Source of the DNA: an uncultured Bacteroidales bacterium
GTDB taxonomy: Bacteria; Bacteroidota; Bacteroidia; Bacteroidales; Paludibacteraceae
Reading direction: 5' to 3'
DNA: 47,139 nt
Assembly (NCBI GenBank): GCA_945828585.1
Contig: CALZRN010000003.1
Coordinates: 1-47,139, forward strand
Positions 29,201-37,777 of this stretch are shown in pieces (within the stretch, counting starts at the first letter, position 1; every line of letters begins with the position of its first letter). The position numbers and the translations under genes were made by a program. A model generated the notes under the pieces. That model made no database searches, had not been told where the DNA came from, and saw only the letters and a program-made list of their open reading frames with translations.

Positions 29201-32200
29201 TCACTTTACGGGCAATCCGATTGGCAACATGAGTCCTTCGAATACCGTATCGAGGAGGCAGGAACCTATAAGGTGATCCTCTATTGGTATAATTATTATG
29301 ACGATTACGGTTCTTCCAATTACAACCCGCCTGCTGCGGTAGATAACTTCGCTATCAGCCGTCTGGCTTGTCCCAAGCCGAAAGGTCTGGCGCTCGCCGA
29401 ATTAGGCGCTGATACAGCTAAGTTCGAATGGGAATCCGCTTCGGACGGTTCGTTCGAGTATGCTTACGCGCGCTTGGCAGACGACATGCCGGAGGAATTC
29501 ACACCGGTGGCTGAGAACTCCGTGGTCCTGTCCGGACTCACTTCGCTGACTGCATACAAGTTCTATCTCCGCAAAGCATGTAGCGAGACCGAGAAGAGCG
29601 ATGTTGTCTCGCTCAACTTCACCACCAAGCAACTTCCTGTGGAAGTAGGTAATGCCTTCTCCGATGACTTCGAAGGGGAGAACGGATGGGTCTTCACCAA
29701 TTCCACCAATCATGGTTGGGTAGTAGGTACAGCTGCTCATAATGGTGAAAACAGCACAAAGGCAATGTATGTGTCAAAGGACAATGGCGAGACTAACTCG
29801 TATAACACCAGCGGTACAAATATTGTTTATGCCTCCAAACTGTTCCATTTCGCAGATGGCGACTACATCTTCCGGTTTGACTGGTTGGGTGATGGCGAAG
29901 GTTCTTCTACGAGCGACTTGGACTATCTGCGTGTGGCCATTGCTCCTGCTTCTGTGAATCTGGTTGCCGGCTCTGTTCCTTCCGGATTCTCCAATACAAG
30001 ACTTCCATCTGGATGGATTGCATTGGACGGCGGTTCGGCTTTGAATAACCAGACTGAGTGGCAGAATGTCATCTCTAATGAAATAAATATTACCGAAGGA
30101 GATTATATCGTTCTATTCGGATGGAAGAATAACTATAGTGGAGGTGATAACCCGGCAGGTGCGATTGATAACTTCTCTATCACGAAGGTTCTCTGCCGGA
30201 AACCGATAGATCTCCAAGTCGTTGCCGATAGTACTACTACCACTTCTGTAGTCCTCACCTGGACACCGAAAGGAACCGAGTCCGACTGGCTTGTTCGCTA
30301 TCGCAAAGTCGGTGCTGAGGCATGGAATACTCCGATAGCTGTAGCACATGTCGATGGTAACGCAGCAGACTCCCTCAAGATCGTGGTGGAGCCGTCAAGC
30401 GCCTATGAGGCACAAGTAGCGGCACTCTGCGACCCGAGCGATCCCGAGAGCGCAAGCGAATACTCCGCTTCGATTACCTTCGCTTCCGGGTGCGATGTCA
30501 TTTCTTCGCTCTCCGAGAATTTCGATGCAGTGGCTTCCGGAACGGGTAATGTATTGCCGCTCTGCTGGAGCTATATCAATACATCCTTGTCTTCGTCCTA
30601 CAACTACTATCCGAGGGTATATAACTCATCGTCCTATGCTAATTCGGGTAGCAACTCGCTGAAGTTCTATTCCTATTATAGTAGTACTACGGACTATGAT
30701 CCGCGTGACCAGTATGCGATCCTGCCTGAGTTCACCGGCGTGAGCGACAAGCGTATCAAACTGAACGCCCGCGCTAACTCCACCGGCTCTTCGTATGACG
30801 CTACCTTCATCGTAGGTGTGATGACCGATCCGGCGGATGCGGCTACTTTCGTCGCGATCGATACCCTGAACCCGACCACCACGGACTATAAGCCGTTCGT
30901 AGTTATGTTCAATACCTATGAAGGCGAAGGTAAGTTCATCGCGATCAAGATGCTGGCGGCTAATTCTGCCAAATCGACTCACGGTCTCTATATTGACGAT
31001 ATCGTCGTAGAGGATATCCCGGCATGTCTGGAAGTAACAGGTCCGATCGCTGTATCGGGTGTTACGAATGATGCGGCCTCCTTCTCTTGGCCTGCTGAAG
31101 AGGATGCGGCATGGAAATACGCTATCGCTCTCGCTTCTGCGGACGAACCTGCTGACGACGAGTTCATCAGTATCGATACTAACTTCGTTGCTATCGAGAG
31201 CGGTCTGACCGACAATACCGACTACATCTTCTATCTCCGCCGTGATTGTGGTAGCAGCATGAGCCCGAGTGTATTGGCTCCGTTCCATACGATCCAGACA
31301 CCGGCTTCTGTTCCGTTCGCTGACAACTTTGAGGAGAGCAACAACTGGTTCTTCGTCAATACTGCTAACGGATGGGTGATCGGTTCCGCTGCGCAGAATA
31401 TCGAGGGTAGTACCAAGGCTATGTATATCTCCAAGGATGGTGCAGCTAACGAATATAGTGTCACAAGTGCTTCTGTAAGTTATGCTGTGAAACGCTTCTC
31501 CATTCCTGCGGGTGGATATGTATTCTCCTATGACTGGAAGGCGTACGGCGAGAGCAACTGTGACTACCTGCGCGTAGCGCTCGTTCCGGATTCGATCGCT
31601 CTCCCGACTTCCTTCAGCTATACTTCCTCGCTGCCAAAAGGATGGATTGCTCTGGATGGCGGCTCGCAACTCAACTTGAGTGCAACTTGGGCTACCTATA
31701 CCAGCGCTGAAATTCATGTAGATGAGGGTACGTATAAAATGGTATTTGTATGGCGTAATAATGGTTCCGTCGGTTCGCAGACCCCGGCTGCTGTTGATAA
31801 CTTCAGCATTACCAAAGTGGACTGTGCTAAACCTGCCGGACTCAAAGTATCGGAGGGTGAGGACGCGGTTACCGTTACCTCTGCACAGGTTGAATGGGCA
31901 AGCGGAAACGCAGGCGCTTGGGTGCTCCAGTATCGTAAGAACTCCGATAAGAACTGGATACAGATCGAAAATGAGATAGCTGAGAATCTGTATGTGCTGA
32001 GCGGACTTCAAGCGGCTTCTACCTACTATGTGCGCGTAGCTGCTGCGTGTGGAGAAAACCTGATTTCTGACTTCAGCGACTCGATTGCGGTCACTACGGA
32101 TTGCGCTGAAATAACGGCATTCCCGTATCGTGAGAACTTCGATGCAATAACCGGTTATTCATATTCGCATGTATTGCCGCTATGCTGGAGCTTTATCAAT

Positions 32201-35200
32201 ACTTGTACGTATGACTATGACTATGATTTCACTATCTATCCTACGGTTAATACGGATCATGAGTTGTATTTCCGTTCGGTATATGAGATTTACGATTATG
32301 ACTACGGCCAGTATTATCCCGCTGATCCGCAAGACCAGTATGCTATCCTGCCGGAGATGAGCGGTATCAATAACCTGCGAATCAAACTGTCGGCAAGAGC
32401 AACGGGTAGCAGTGATGATGCTACGTTCTCAGTAGGCGTAATGACCGATCCGGAGGACGTTTCTACCTTCGTGGAAGTGGCTTCCAAGACACCGGCTTCT
32501 ACTTCCTATGAGTCCTATACGATACCGTTCAGCGGCTATACCGGAGCAGGTAAGTATATCGCGATCAAGATGACGGCTGCAACGTTAACTAGAGACCATG
32601 CGGTGGTCATTGATGAGATCGCGGTGGATGAGATTCCGAGCTGTATAGAGCCTGCGGGCGTCATCGAGGTTTCCAATATCACGGAGCACGCCGCTTCCTT
32701 CGCATGGACCAATGAAGAGGATGCAGCATGGAAGTATGCGGTTGTACTCGCTTCTGCGGAAGAACCTGCGGACGACGAGTTCATCAGTATCGATACCAAC
32801 TTCGTTGCTATCGAGAGCGGTCTGACCGACAATGCCGACTACATCTTCTATCTACGCCGTGATTGCGGTAGCAGCATGAGCCCGAGTCTAACGGCTGCCT
32901 TCAAAACAACCCAGGTGCCGGTTGCTGTTCCGTTCGCGGAGGACTTTGAGGCCGGTAACACATGGGCGCTCATCAATGGTAGCCTGACTAACGCATGGGT
33001 ACATGGTGATGCTGCGTACGCTGGAGAAAGCGGACACGCACTCTATATCTCCAATGATGGTGGTGCTACGAACGCATATACGACCGACGATGCTGCTGCA
33101 ATGGTATATGCTACCAAGCTCATCAACATTGCAGAAGCAGGCAGTTACACCTTCTCCTATGACTGGAAAGCCAATGGAGAAAGCTCGTATGACTTCTTGC
33201 GCGTTGCCCTTGTTCCGAGCTCGGTTGCTTTGAGTGCAGCTACTTCGCGGCCTGCCGGTCTCTCCTCGTCTGACGTTCCGGCTGGCTGGATCGCTCTGGA
33301 TGGAGGCTCCAAACTGAATCTCGATACCGCATGGCAACATGTTTCTCTGGAGATACCTATCGACTCTGTAGGCTTGTACAATGTGGTTCTCGCTTGGCGT
33401 AATGATGGTTCCGGCGGTTCGCAGACCCCGGCTGCTGTTGATAACTTCGCTATTACGAAGGTGCTCTGCTCGCAACCGGCGGCAGTCACGATCTCTGATC
33501 TCACTGCCTCTTCGGCTGCTATCAGCTGGACCAATGGCGCAGAGGGTCAGGATGCATGGCAGATTGCTATCGACACATTACCGACGAACCGCCCGGATAC
33601 TCTGCCTTCTATCAACGATGTAACCGAGAATCCGTATGTGCTGAACGGTCTCGATCCTGAGACCAACTATTATGTATATGTTCGCGCGAACTGCGGTGAC
33701 GAGCAATTCTCGAACTGGTCAGCCCGCGGAACCTTCCGTACGGCTAAGTCTTGCCAGACGCCGGATGATCTCGCAGCTGCTGACATTGATGCTTCTTCGG
33801 CTTTGATCAGCTGGAATACCTACGGACAGACCGGATTCAACCTCCGTTACATCCACGGTACGGATACCGTACTGGTTTCGAACGTAGAGAGCCCGTATGA
33901 GCTCACCGGTCTTGATGCCAATACCTTGTACAAAGTACAGGTACAGGTTCCCTGTGAGCCGGATCAATGGTCTGCATCTCTCAACTTCCGTACAGATTGT
34001 GAGATCTGGTCTATCGCTACGGATGGAAACTATGTAGAGGACTTCGAGTCTTACGCCGGTACGGCTTATGATGTGTATAACAATCAGTTGAGTTGCTGGA
34101 CAATGGGTGGTAATGCAACCCACTTGCCGCACGTAGCAAACTCCGGTTCCTATGGCTATTATCCGCATAGCGGTACCAAAGCACTCTCGTTCTATGGCAG
34201 CGCAAAGAGCGTAAGTTATGCTGTCCTGCCGCAGTTCGCAGAGGATTTGAATGGCTTGCAAATTAGCTTCTGGGCAAGAGTAGAGAACGCATCCTATGGT
34301 ACGATGTCTCTTGGCTATGTGACTGCGGATTCGGTATTCCATCAGTTGACTACAGTTCCATGTACTACTACGACAACAAAGTATGAGTATATATTGGATA
34401 CTGTTCCTGCTGTAGCAGGCCGGTTGGCATTCTGCTGGGTATATACAGGTACTTCCTATTATACTGCCGGTATCGATGATATCGAGGTTGAGTTTATCCC
34501 GACCTGTCTGGCTCCGAAAGCAGTTGCTGCTTCTGATATCTTTGCCCATTCGGCTAAGATCAGCTGGACCAATGGCGCAGAGGGTCAGGATGCATGGCAG
34601 ATCGCTATCGACACATTACCGACGAACCGCCCGGATACGCTGCTCAACATCATCGATGTAACCGAGAATCCGTACGTGCTGAACGATCTCGATCCTGAGA
34701 CACGTTACTACATTTACGTTCGCGCAAACTGTGGTGCCGGTGACTTTAGCAAGTTCTCGGATGGTATCAACTTCAAGACGACCATCGCTTGTCCTGCTCC
34801 TTCCGCTCTCAAGGCTACGCTCACTCCGGGTGACGGTTCTGTGGCTACGCTCAGCTGGAGCGCAGGCGCAGAGGAGAATGCATGGGTAGTAGAGTACAGT
34901 CTCAATGCGGACCTCTCTGACTCGATCGAGGTATTGGCTAACGATACCTTCGTGAACCTGATCGGTCTGACCGCTGAGCAGACCTACTACGCTCGCGTCA
35001 AAGCAGACTGCGGTGAGATGGACGGTAAGAGCCTCTATAGCGCTATCATCTCCTTCAAGCCGACGAACAAGTACGAGCTCCTTATCAACGATGGTGCTAC
35101 TACCAACGGTGTGGTTCCGGTATATGCTTACTGGGCAGACAACTACTCATTAGGTCAGTTCATCGTTCCGGCTGAGCAGTTAGAGGATCTGGTATGGGAT

Positions 35201-36556
35201 TCTATCCAATCTCTGACCTTCTTTGCAAGCATTGACAGCCACGACTTCGGTGCGGCGCAGTTCAAGGCATATGTAGCGGAACTCGAAGAGTCTTCCTTCG
35301 CTTCGGCTACCCTCTATGACTGGAGCGACCTGCACCAGGTAATGGCAGACGCAAGTCTCTCTGTGGCAGACGGCAAGATGGTAGTTACCTTCGATGAGCC
35401 GTATCAATACGAAGGCGGTAACCTCCTGATCGGTATCGAGCAGACGGTTCCGGGTTCCTTCGAGGAGTTCTCCTGGTATGGCGTTACGGCTAACGATGCG
35501 TCGGTCGGAGGATATAAGAACAAGACATCGCTGCAACTCTCTGTTTCGCAGCGTAACTTCCTGCCGAAGATGTTGATCGAATACGCACCGGGTGTAGAGC
35601 CGGCATGTAAGAAACCGGCCGGTCTGGCTGTTTCGGACATCGCTGCCTTCTCCGCTACCGTAGTTTGGAATGAGATAGAAGGTGCTAACTGGGAGTATGC
35701 AGTACTGCCGGCTTCCGAGCCTGCTCCTGCTTCCTTCGAGAACAGTACCAATAACCACTCTGTAGTCCTTGACCAGCTGAGTGAGAATACCGAATACGTA
35801 TTCTATCTCCGTCAAGCATGCGGTGAGGACGGCAACAGTGCAGTTGTTTCGATTGCCTTTACAACGGATATCCGGAAAGCTGAGCTTCCGTTCGACGAGG
35901 ACTTCGAGAATCCGAACTCCGGCTGGAAACTCCTCAATGGTAATCAGCCGAACGCATGGGTAATCGGTAATGCGGCTAATAACGGCGGCGAGAAAGCACT
36001 CTACATCTCCAACGATGGAGGTACTTCCAACTCTTATACCAAGGATGTTCAATCATCTACCTTCGCTTACATCCTGCTTGATTTTGCAGAGGCTGGTGAC
36101 TATGTCGTAGAGTACGATTGGAGAGCTAACGGTGACTACTTGGTAGCGGAAGAATTGGCTATGGATTACATGCGCGTTGCGCTTATCCCGAATGCGGTTG
36201 CTTTTGCTGCCGGAGATGCTGACATTCCTGCCGCTGCGATTGCTCTGGATGAGAACGACGGTCTCTACTTCCAGAACGAATGGCAGCACCTGAGCAAGGA
36301 AGTGAATGTGCCTGCCGGACTCTACAAACTGGCTGTAGCTTGGTTCAACGATAACGATAAAGACTTCGGAGAGGATTATCCGGGTGCTATTGATAATATC
36401 AGCATTCGCGAGAAGGGTGCTCCGACCTCCATCTCCAATACCGGCTTCGGTACAGATGGCAAGGCAATCAAGTTCATCCGCGACGAAAAAGTCTTCATCC
36501 TGGTTAACGGCGTCATCTACGATGCTACCGGACGCAAGGTCGAAGTCGTAAAATAA
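26291..36556 (+). CDS. Giant secreted modular protein (FN3 + choice-of-anchor-J-like), 3421 aa
   Basis: A signal peptide (1-25, ending LQVKA) precedes an N-terminal beta domain (26-195, YLPIYGLYTDTEG to FLPKVTFEYTPG) that recurs near the other end (~2927-3103, GVVPVYAYW to FLPKMLIEYAPG). Between them FN3 domains alternate with about nine sandwich modules of two kinds. One kind carries ALYISNDGG, FSYDWKANGE and VDNFxITKxxC; the other carries VLPLCWS and VGVMTDPxDxxTFV. A last sandwich module (~3200) and a short tail (FILVNGVIYDATGRKV) end the protein. A (Gly-Ser)4 linker sits near 197. Several internal stretches are nearly identical in DNA. I infer an exported surface or matrix protein; ligand unknown. 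It is followed by an octamer array and a terminator. Confidence 0.88.
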   Translation: MRTFTQKLAFLLVTLLCCTGLQVKADQLTVADGTATNEYLPIYGLYTDTEGTRGQCLYPGDSLSDMSGGSISKLTFYSSATSSSWGATIKVRVGETNASSLSSAFVSDGLTQVYSGVLDISSGTLVVDFSTTPFNYSGGNLIIDFEVVSAGSYSSKSFYGVNSNVTGLGRYVYQSGYSLSESSRDFLPKVTFEYTPGSGSGSGSDCNTVETVEVTDVAARQATINWTGGDGSYAIEYKTASVNRWESVTGLTDNSYVLSNLQPNTSYSVKVYNVCGAESVSNAKSASFTTSCEVVSTFPWSEDFNGRNTGNIAIPCWGNAHIAGPGSSVFTIADGTGGNSTKVGRLPDMDAGNLTLLSLPEMNLPVSARGYEFDIDVYRTSSYATKTNEGLRVYLSASTQLEDTVLLAFIPRVRTLSDLGHGVNAEEADGWYSYEFTLPVKSDPCRIFILGVSEFGNATYFDNIKVKELPSCFKPTDLHEVEGHATKSSIQLDWTANTEETAWKLQYKKASESEWNTVDVDSKPYTLSDLDAFTKYNVQVAADCGGGDISEYGKAISVKTAADVPFAEGFNTYSLSADWKRYAGVLEEVMNGAELEPVSAGWNTGNKTNNVFPDSTYHLYLNIAGETTNHWIVSPMIDMETGYQLSFDLALTAKAGANPTAATAGQQMDDKFAVIIKDDEGWHILRTWDNESTQDYDEINATANGQVIKMDLSEYAGKTIQIAFYGESTVAGGDNNLHISNFRIALPPACEPATQLNITGIGGTFATAVWDNIEGAVWQYCLQANPAADFVPTDFVTMDAGVYTITLETLSENTEYGFFLRRKCGEADFSDIISRSFKTVQTPLILDREHSFSDDFESGNKWVLLNGEETNQWAYGTAVSNGGSRALYISNDAGVSNAMTYDYYSNTSYVYAYKTFNIAEEGVYTFSYDWRNKGGYSYYLRVYLAPLSAELKAGSSTYNLSGLIPLHSASSLYGQSDWQHESFEYRIEEAGTYKVILYWYNYYDDYGSSNYNPPAAVDNFAISRLACPKPKGLALAELGADTAKFEWESASDGSFEYAYARLADDMPEEFTPVAENSVVLSGLTSLTAYKFYLRKACSETEKSDVVSLNFTTKQLPVEVGNAFSDDFEGENGWVFTNSTNHGWVVGTAAHNGENSTKAMYVSKDNGETNSYNTSGTNIVYASKLFHFADGDYIFRFDWLGDGEGSSTSDLDYLRVAIAPASVNLVAGSVPSGFSNTRLPSGWIALDGGSALNNQTEWQNVISNEINITEGDYIVLFGWKNNYSGGDNPAGAIDNFSITKVLCRKPIDLQVVADSTTTTSVVLTWTPKGTESDWLVRYRKVGAEAWNTPIAVAHVDGNAADSLKIVVEPSSAYEAQVAALCDPSDPESASEYSASITFASGCDVISSLSENFDAVASGTGNVLPLCWSYINTSLSSSYNYYPRVYNSSSYANSGSNSLKFYSYYSSTTDYDPRDQYAILPEFTGVSDKRIKLNARANSTGSSYDATFIVGVMTDPADAATFVAIDTLNPTTTDYKPFVVMFNTYEGEGKFIAIKMLAANSAKSTHGLYIDDIVVEDIPACLEVTGPIAVSGVTNDAASFSWPAEEDAAWKYAIALASADEPADDEFISIDTNFVAIESGLTDNTDYIFYLRRDCGSSMSPSVLAPFHTIQTPASVPFADNFEESNNWFFVNTANGWVIGSAAQNIEGSTKAMYISKDGAANEYSVTSASVSYAVKRFSIPAGGYVFSYDWKAYGESNCDYLRVALVPDSIALPTSFSYTSSLPKGWIALDGGSQLNLSATWATYTSAEIHVDEGTYKMVFVWRNNGSVGSQTPAAVDNFSITKVDCAKPAGLKVSEGEDAVTVTSAQVEWASGNAGAWVLQYRKNSDKNWIQIENEIAENLYVLSGLQAASTYYVRVAAACGENLISDFSDSIAVTTDCAEITAFPYRENFDAITGYSYSHVLPLCWSFINTCTYDYDYDFTIYPTVNTDHELYFRSVYEIYDYDYGQYYPADPQDQYAILPEMSGINNLRIKLSARATGSSDDATFSVGVMTDPEDVSTFVEVASKTPASTSYESYTIPFSGYTGAGKYIAIKMTAATLTRDHAVVIDEIAVDEIPSCIEPAGVIEVSNITEHAASFAWTNEEDAAWKYAVVLASAEEPADDEFISIDTNFVAIESGLTDNADYIFYLRRDCGSSMSPSLTAAFKTTQVPVAVPFAEDFEAGNTWALINGSLTNAWVHGDAAYAGESGHALYISNDGGATNAYTTDDAAAMVYATKLINIAEAGSYTFSYDWKANGESSYDFLRVALVPSSVALSAATSRPAGLSSSDVPAGWIALDGGSKLNLDTAWQHVSLEIPIDSVGLYNVVLAWRNDGSGGSQTPAAVDNFAITKVLCSQPAAVTISDLTASSAAISWTNGAEGQDAWQIAIDTLPTNRPDTLPSINDVTENPYVLNGLDPETNYYVYVRANCGDEQFSNWSARGTFRTAKSCQTPDDLAAADIDASSALISWNTYGQTGFNLRYIHGTDTVLVSNVESPYELTGLDANTLYKVQVQVPCEPDQWSASLNFRTDCEIWSIATDGNYVEDFESYAGTAYDVYNNQLSCWTMGGNATHLPHVANSGSYGYYPHSGTKALSFYGSAKSVSYAVLPQFAEDLNGLQISFWARVENASYGTMSLGYVTADSVFHQLTTVPCTTTTTKYEYILDTVPAVAGRLAFCWVYTGTSYYTAGIDDIEVEFIPTCLAPKAVAASDIFAHSAKISWTNGAEGQDAWQIAIDTLPTNRPDTLLNIIDVTENPYVLNDLDPETRYYIYVRANCGAGDFSKFSDGINFKTTIACPAPSALKATLTPGDGSVATLSWSAGAEENAWVVEYSLNADLSDSIEVLANDTFVNLIGLTAEQTYYARVKADCGEMDGKSLYSAIISFKPTNKYELLINDGATTNGVVPVYAYWADNYSLGQFIVPAEQLEDLVWDSIQSLTFFASIDSHDFGAAQFKAYVAELEESSFASATLYDWSDLHQVMADASLSVADGKMVVTFDEPYQYEGGNLLIGIEQTVPGSFEEFSWYGVTANDASVGGYKNKTSLQLSVSQRNFLPKMLIEYAPGVEPACKKPAGLAVSDIAAFSATVVWNEIEGANWEYAVLPASEPAPASFENSTNNHSVVLDQLSENTEYVFYLRQACGEDGNSAVVSIAFTTDIRKAELPFDEDFENPNSGWKLLNGNQPNAWVIGNAANNGGEKALYISNDGGTSNSYTKDVQSSTFAYILLDFAEAGDYVVEYDWRANGDYLVAEELAMDYMRVALIPNAVAFAAGDADIPAAAIALDENDGLYFQNEWQHLSKEVNVPAGLYKLAVAWFNDNDKDFGEDYPGAIDNISIREKGAPTSISNTGFGTDGKAIKFIRDEKVFILVNGVIYDATGRKVEVVK
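26879..26902 (+). repeat. In-frame hexamer repeat GGTTCC coding a Gly-Ser linker
   Basis: Four near-perfect GGTTCC units encode GSGSGSGS between the N-terminal domain and the first FN3 domain. Slippage by whole units would change linker length without breaking the frame. Confidence 0.8.
31130..31270 (+). repeat. Internal near-identical repeat, copy 1 (partner 32747-32887)
   Basis: This 141-bp coding segment matches 32747-32887 at all but about six positions. It codes the end of an FN3 domain (FISIDTNFVAIESGLTDN). Confidence 0.9.
32747..32887 (+). repeat. Internal near-identical repeat, copy 2 (partner 31130-31270)
   Basis: Second copy of the 141-bp segment. Flanking module parts are clearly more diverged, which points to recent duplication or gene conversion. 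Confidence 0.9.
33521..33600 (+). repeat. Internal near-identical repeat, copy 1 (partner 34559-34638)
   Basis: Eighty bases match 34559-34638 with one difference. It codes ISWTNGAEGQDAWQIAIDTL, the start of an FN3 domain. Similarity continues at a lower level downstream. Confidence 0.9.
34559..34638 (+). repeat. Internal near-identical repeat, copy 2 (partner 33521-33600)
   Basis: Second copy of the 80-bp FN3 segment, one base different from the first. Confidence 0.9.
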
Positions 36557-36559
36557 CTG

Positions 36560-36599
36560 ATATCTCGATATCTCGATAACTCGAAATATCGTATCTCAC
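36560..36599. repeat. Octamer array, unit ATATCTCG (5 copies)
   Basis: ATATCTCG twice, ATAACTCG, AAATATCG and TATCTCAC follow with an 8-bp period, starting three bases after the stop of the second giant gene and ending just before the terminator hairpin. Confidence 0.85.
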
Positions 36600-36601
36600 G
36601 A

Positions 36602-36637
36602 AGAGAGCTGCCCTCGGGTAGCTCTCTTTGTTTCTTA
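36602..36637 (+). terminator. Intrinsic terminator after the second giant gene
   Basis: A stem of about 11 bp (AGAGAGCTGCC with GGTAGCTCTCT, one G-U) with a tight CTCG loop is followed by TTTGTTTCTT. It lies between two octamer arrays. Confidence 0.88.
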
Positions 36638-36638
36638 C

Positions 36639-36686
36639 CCCCTCATCCCCTCATCCCCTAACCCCTTAACCCCCTAATCCCCTAAC
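36639..36686. repeat. Octamer array, unit CCCCTAAC/CCCCTCAT (6 copies)
   Basis: Six units in exact 8-bp register: CCCCTCAT twice, CCCCTAAC, CCCTTAAC, CCCCTAAT, CCCCTAAC. It starts right after the terminator T-run. A similar C-rich array follows the terminator at 46648-46682. Confidence 0.9.
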
Positions 36687-36753
36687 CTTTTTCTACTTTT
36701 TGTAAAGAAAACATAGCAAAATGAAGAAAAAATGGCAAAAAAGTAATAAAAAC

Positions 36754-36784
36754 TTGTGTAAGTGGGATTTTTTTTGTAACTTTG
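36754..36784 (+). promoter_or_regulatory. Promoter of the barrel-OmpA-secreted protein operon
   Basis: TTG at 36754, 20-bp spacer, TAACTTTG at 36777-36784. The predicted start near 36791 is downstream of the track's TTG start (36782), which rules that start out and supports GTG 36818. Confidence 0.75.
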
Positions 36785-36817
36785 CCGCCCAAATCTGTTT
36801 ATTTGTGGCAGGTAGTA

Positions 36818-37774
36818 GTGAAAAAGATAATATCCATAGTATGTTTGGTGCTCTCGAGCATGTGGGTAAATGCCCATACCAGGCTCACTCCGGAGACCTA
36901 CCATTTCGTATCGTTGCATGCCGATGCGGGATACTCTGCGCTGCTGCATACTATACCGGGTCATGCGCCTTCTGCCGGCATGAATACGAATCTCGGTATA
37001 GACTACCGGCTCTATCATAATGCCTTCCTCTTCTCCATAGGTGTAGAGGGCATGTATGAGCTGAACGCTAATCGTATGGAGGATCACGACGAGGTGATCC
37101 CGATGATCGATACAGAGGGCGATTTCTTTAATATGCACCTCCATGTCGATAAAGCCCGCGACTTGTCGCATATGGTAAACCTCAATATCCCTCTGTTGAT
37201 GGGAGGAGAGTGGGGACGATTCTATTTCATGATAGGTCCTAAGTTCTCGATCAATATGTATGGCGCTACTTCCTCTTCTGCGACGGTTACCACATATGGC
37301 GAATACGATCGCTATTATGACGACTTCTATGACATGCCGAACCACCAGTTCATTACCAGTCTGCCCGTAAAGAGCGATATGTTGAAAATGAAATGGAACT
37401 TTAATATCTTGGCACATATCGAGATAGGAGGACGTATCGGACATATGTTTAAGTATAAGCAGTTCCGCCTCAATCCCGATAAGGTACGTATGTATCTGGC
37501 GGGGTATGTGGATTTCGGTGTACTCAACCTCATTACCGGAAAAGGCGGTGCGCCTGTCTTTGGATACGCAGAGACGGACCACGGAGTGCAGTTCTATTCT
37601 CAACCGTTGTTGCTCAGCAACCTCACGGACGGAGCCACTTTCCGTAATTTCAATATCGGTATCAAATATACCATAGCTTTTGAAGGTAAACAACGTAAGA
37701 AATCGTACATTTACGATTATAACCGCGTGGAACGTAACTACCGGAAACGCGGCGGAAACCAAAATATTCATTAA
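36818..37774 (+). CDS. Outer-membrane beta-barrel protein (paralogue of the one at 11073)
   Basis: I place the start at GTG 36818, giving a standard signal peptide (KKIISIVCLVLSSMWVNA) and 318 residues. The track's 36782 start is a TTG inside the promoter's -7 box. Barrel features: alternating strands such as FYFMIGPKFSINMYG, AHIEIGGRIGHMF, MYLAGYVDFGVLNL and a last strand NIGIKYTIAFEG, then a basic tail. These line up with VGAKFVANVL, SVEIGGRLG, AAFVDYGLLDI and VGIKFTVLFQ in the protein at 11073. It is the first gene of a tight operon (3 bp to the next gene). An outer-membrane partner for exported surface proteins is inferred; no PorP/SprF signature was seen. Confidence 0.85.
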   Translation: MKKIISIVCLVLSSMWVNAHTRLTPETYHFVSLHADAGYSALLHTIPGHAPSAGMNTNLGIDYRLYHNAFLFSIGVEGMYELNANRMEDHDEVIPMIDTEGDFFNMHLHVDKARDLSHMVNLNIPLLMGGEWGRFYFMIGPKFSINMYGATSSSATVTTYGEYDRYYDDFYDMPNHQFITSLPVKSDMLKMKWNFNILAHIEIGGRIGHMFKYKQFRLNPDKVRMYLAGYVDFGVLNLITGKGGAPVFGYAETDHGVQFYSQPLLLSNLTDGATFRNFNIGIKYTIAFEGKQRKKSYIYDYNRVERNYRKRGGNQNIH

Positions 37775-37777
37775 TCG

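Noticed and set aside
30626-32011. 461-residue minus-strand ORF inside the second giant gene
   Set aside because: Shadow frame; it contains repeated text only because the sense strand is modular.
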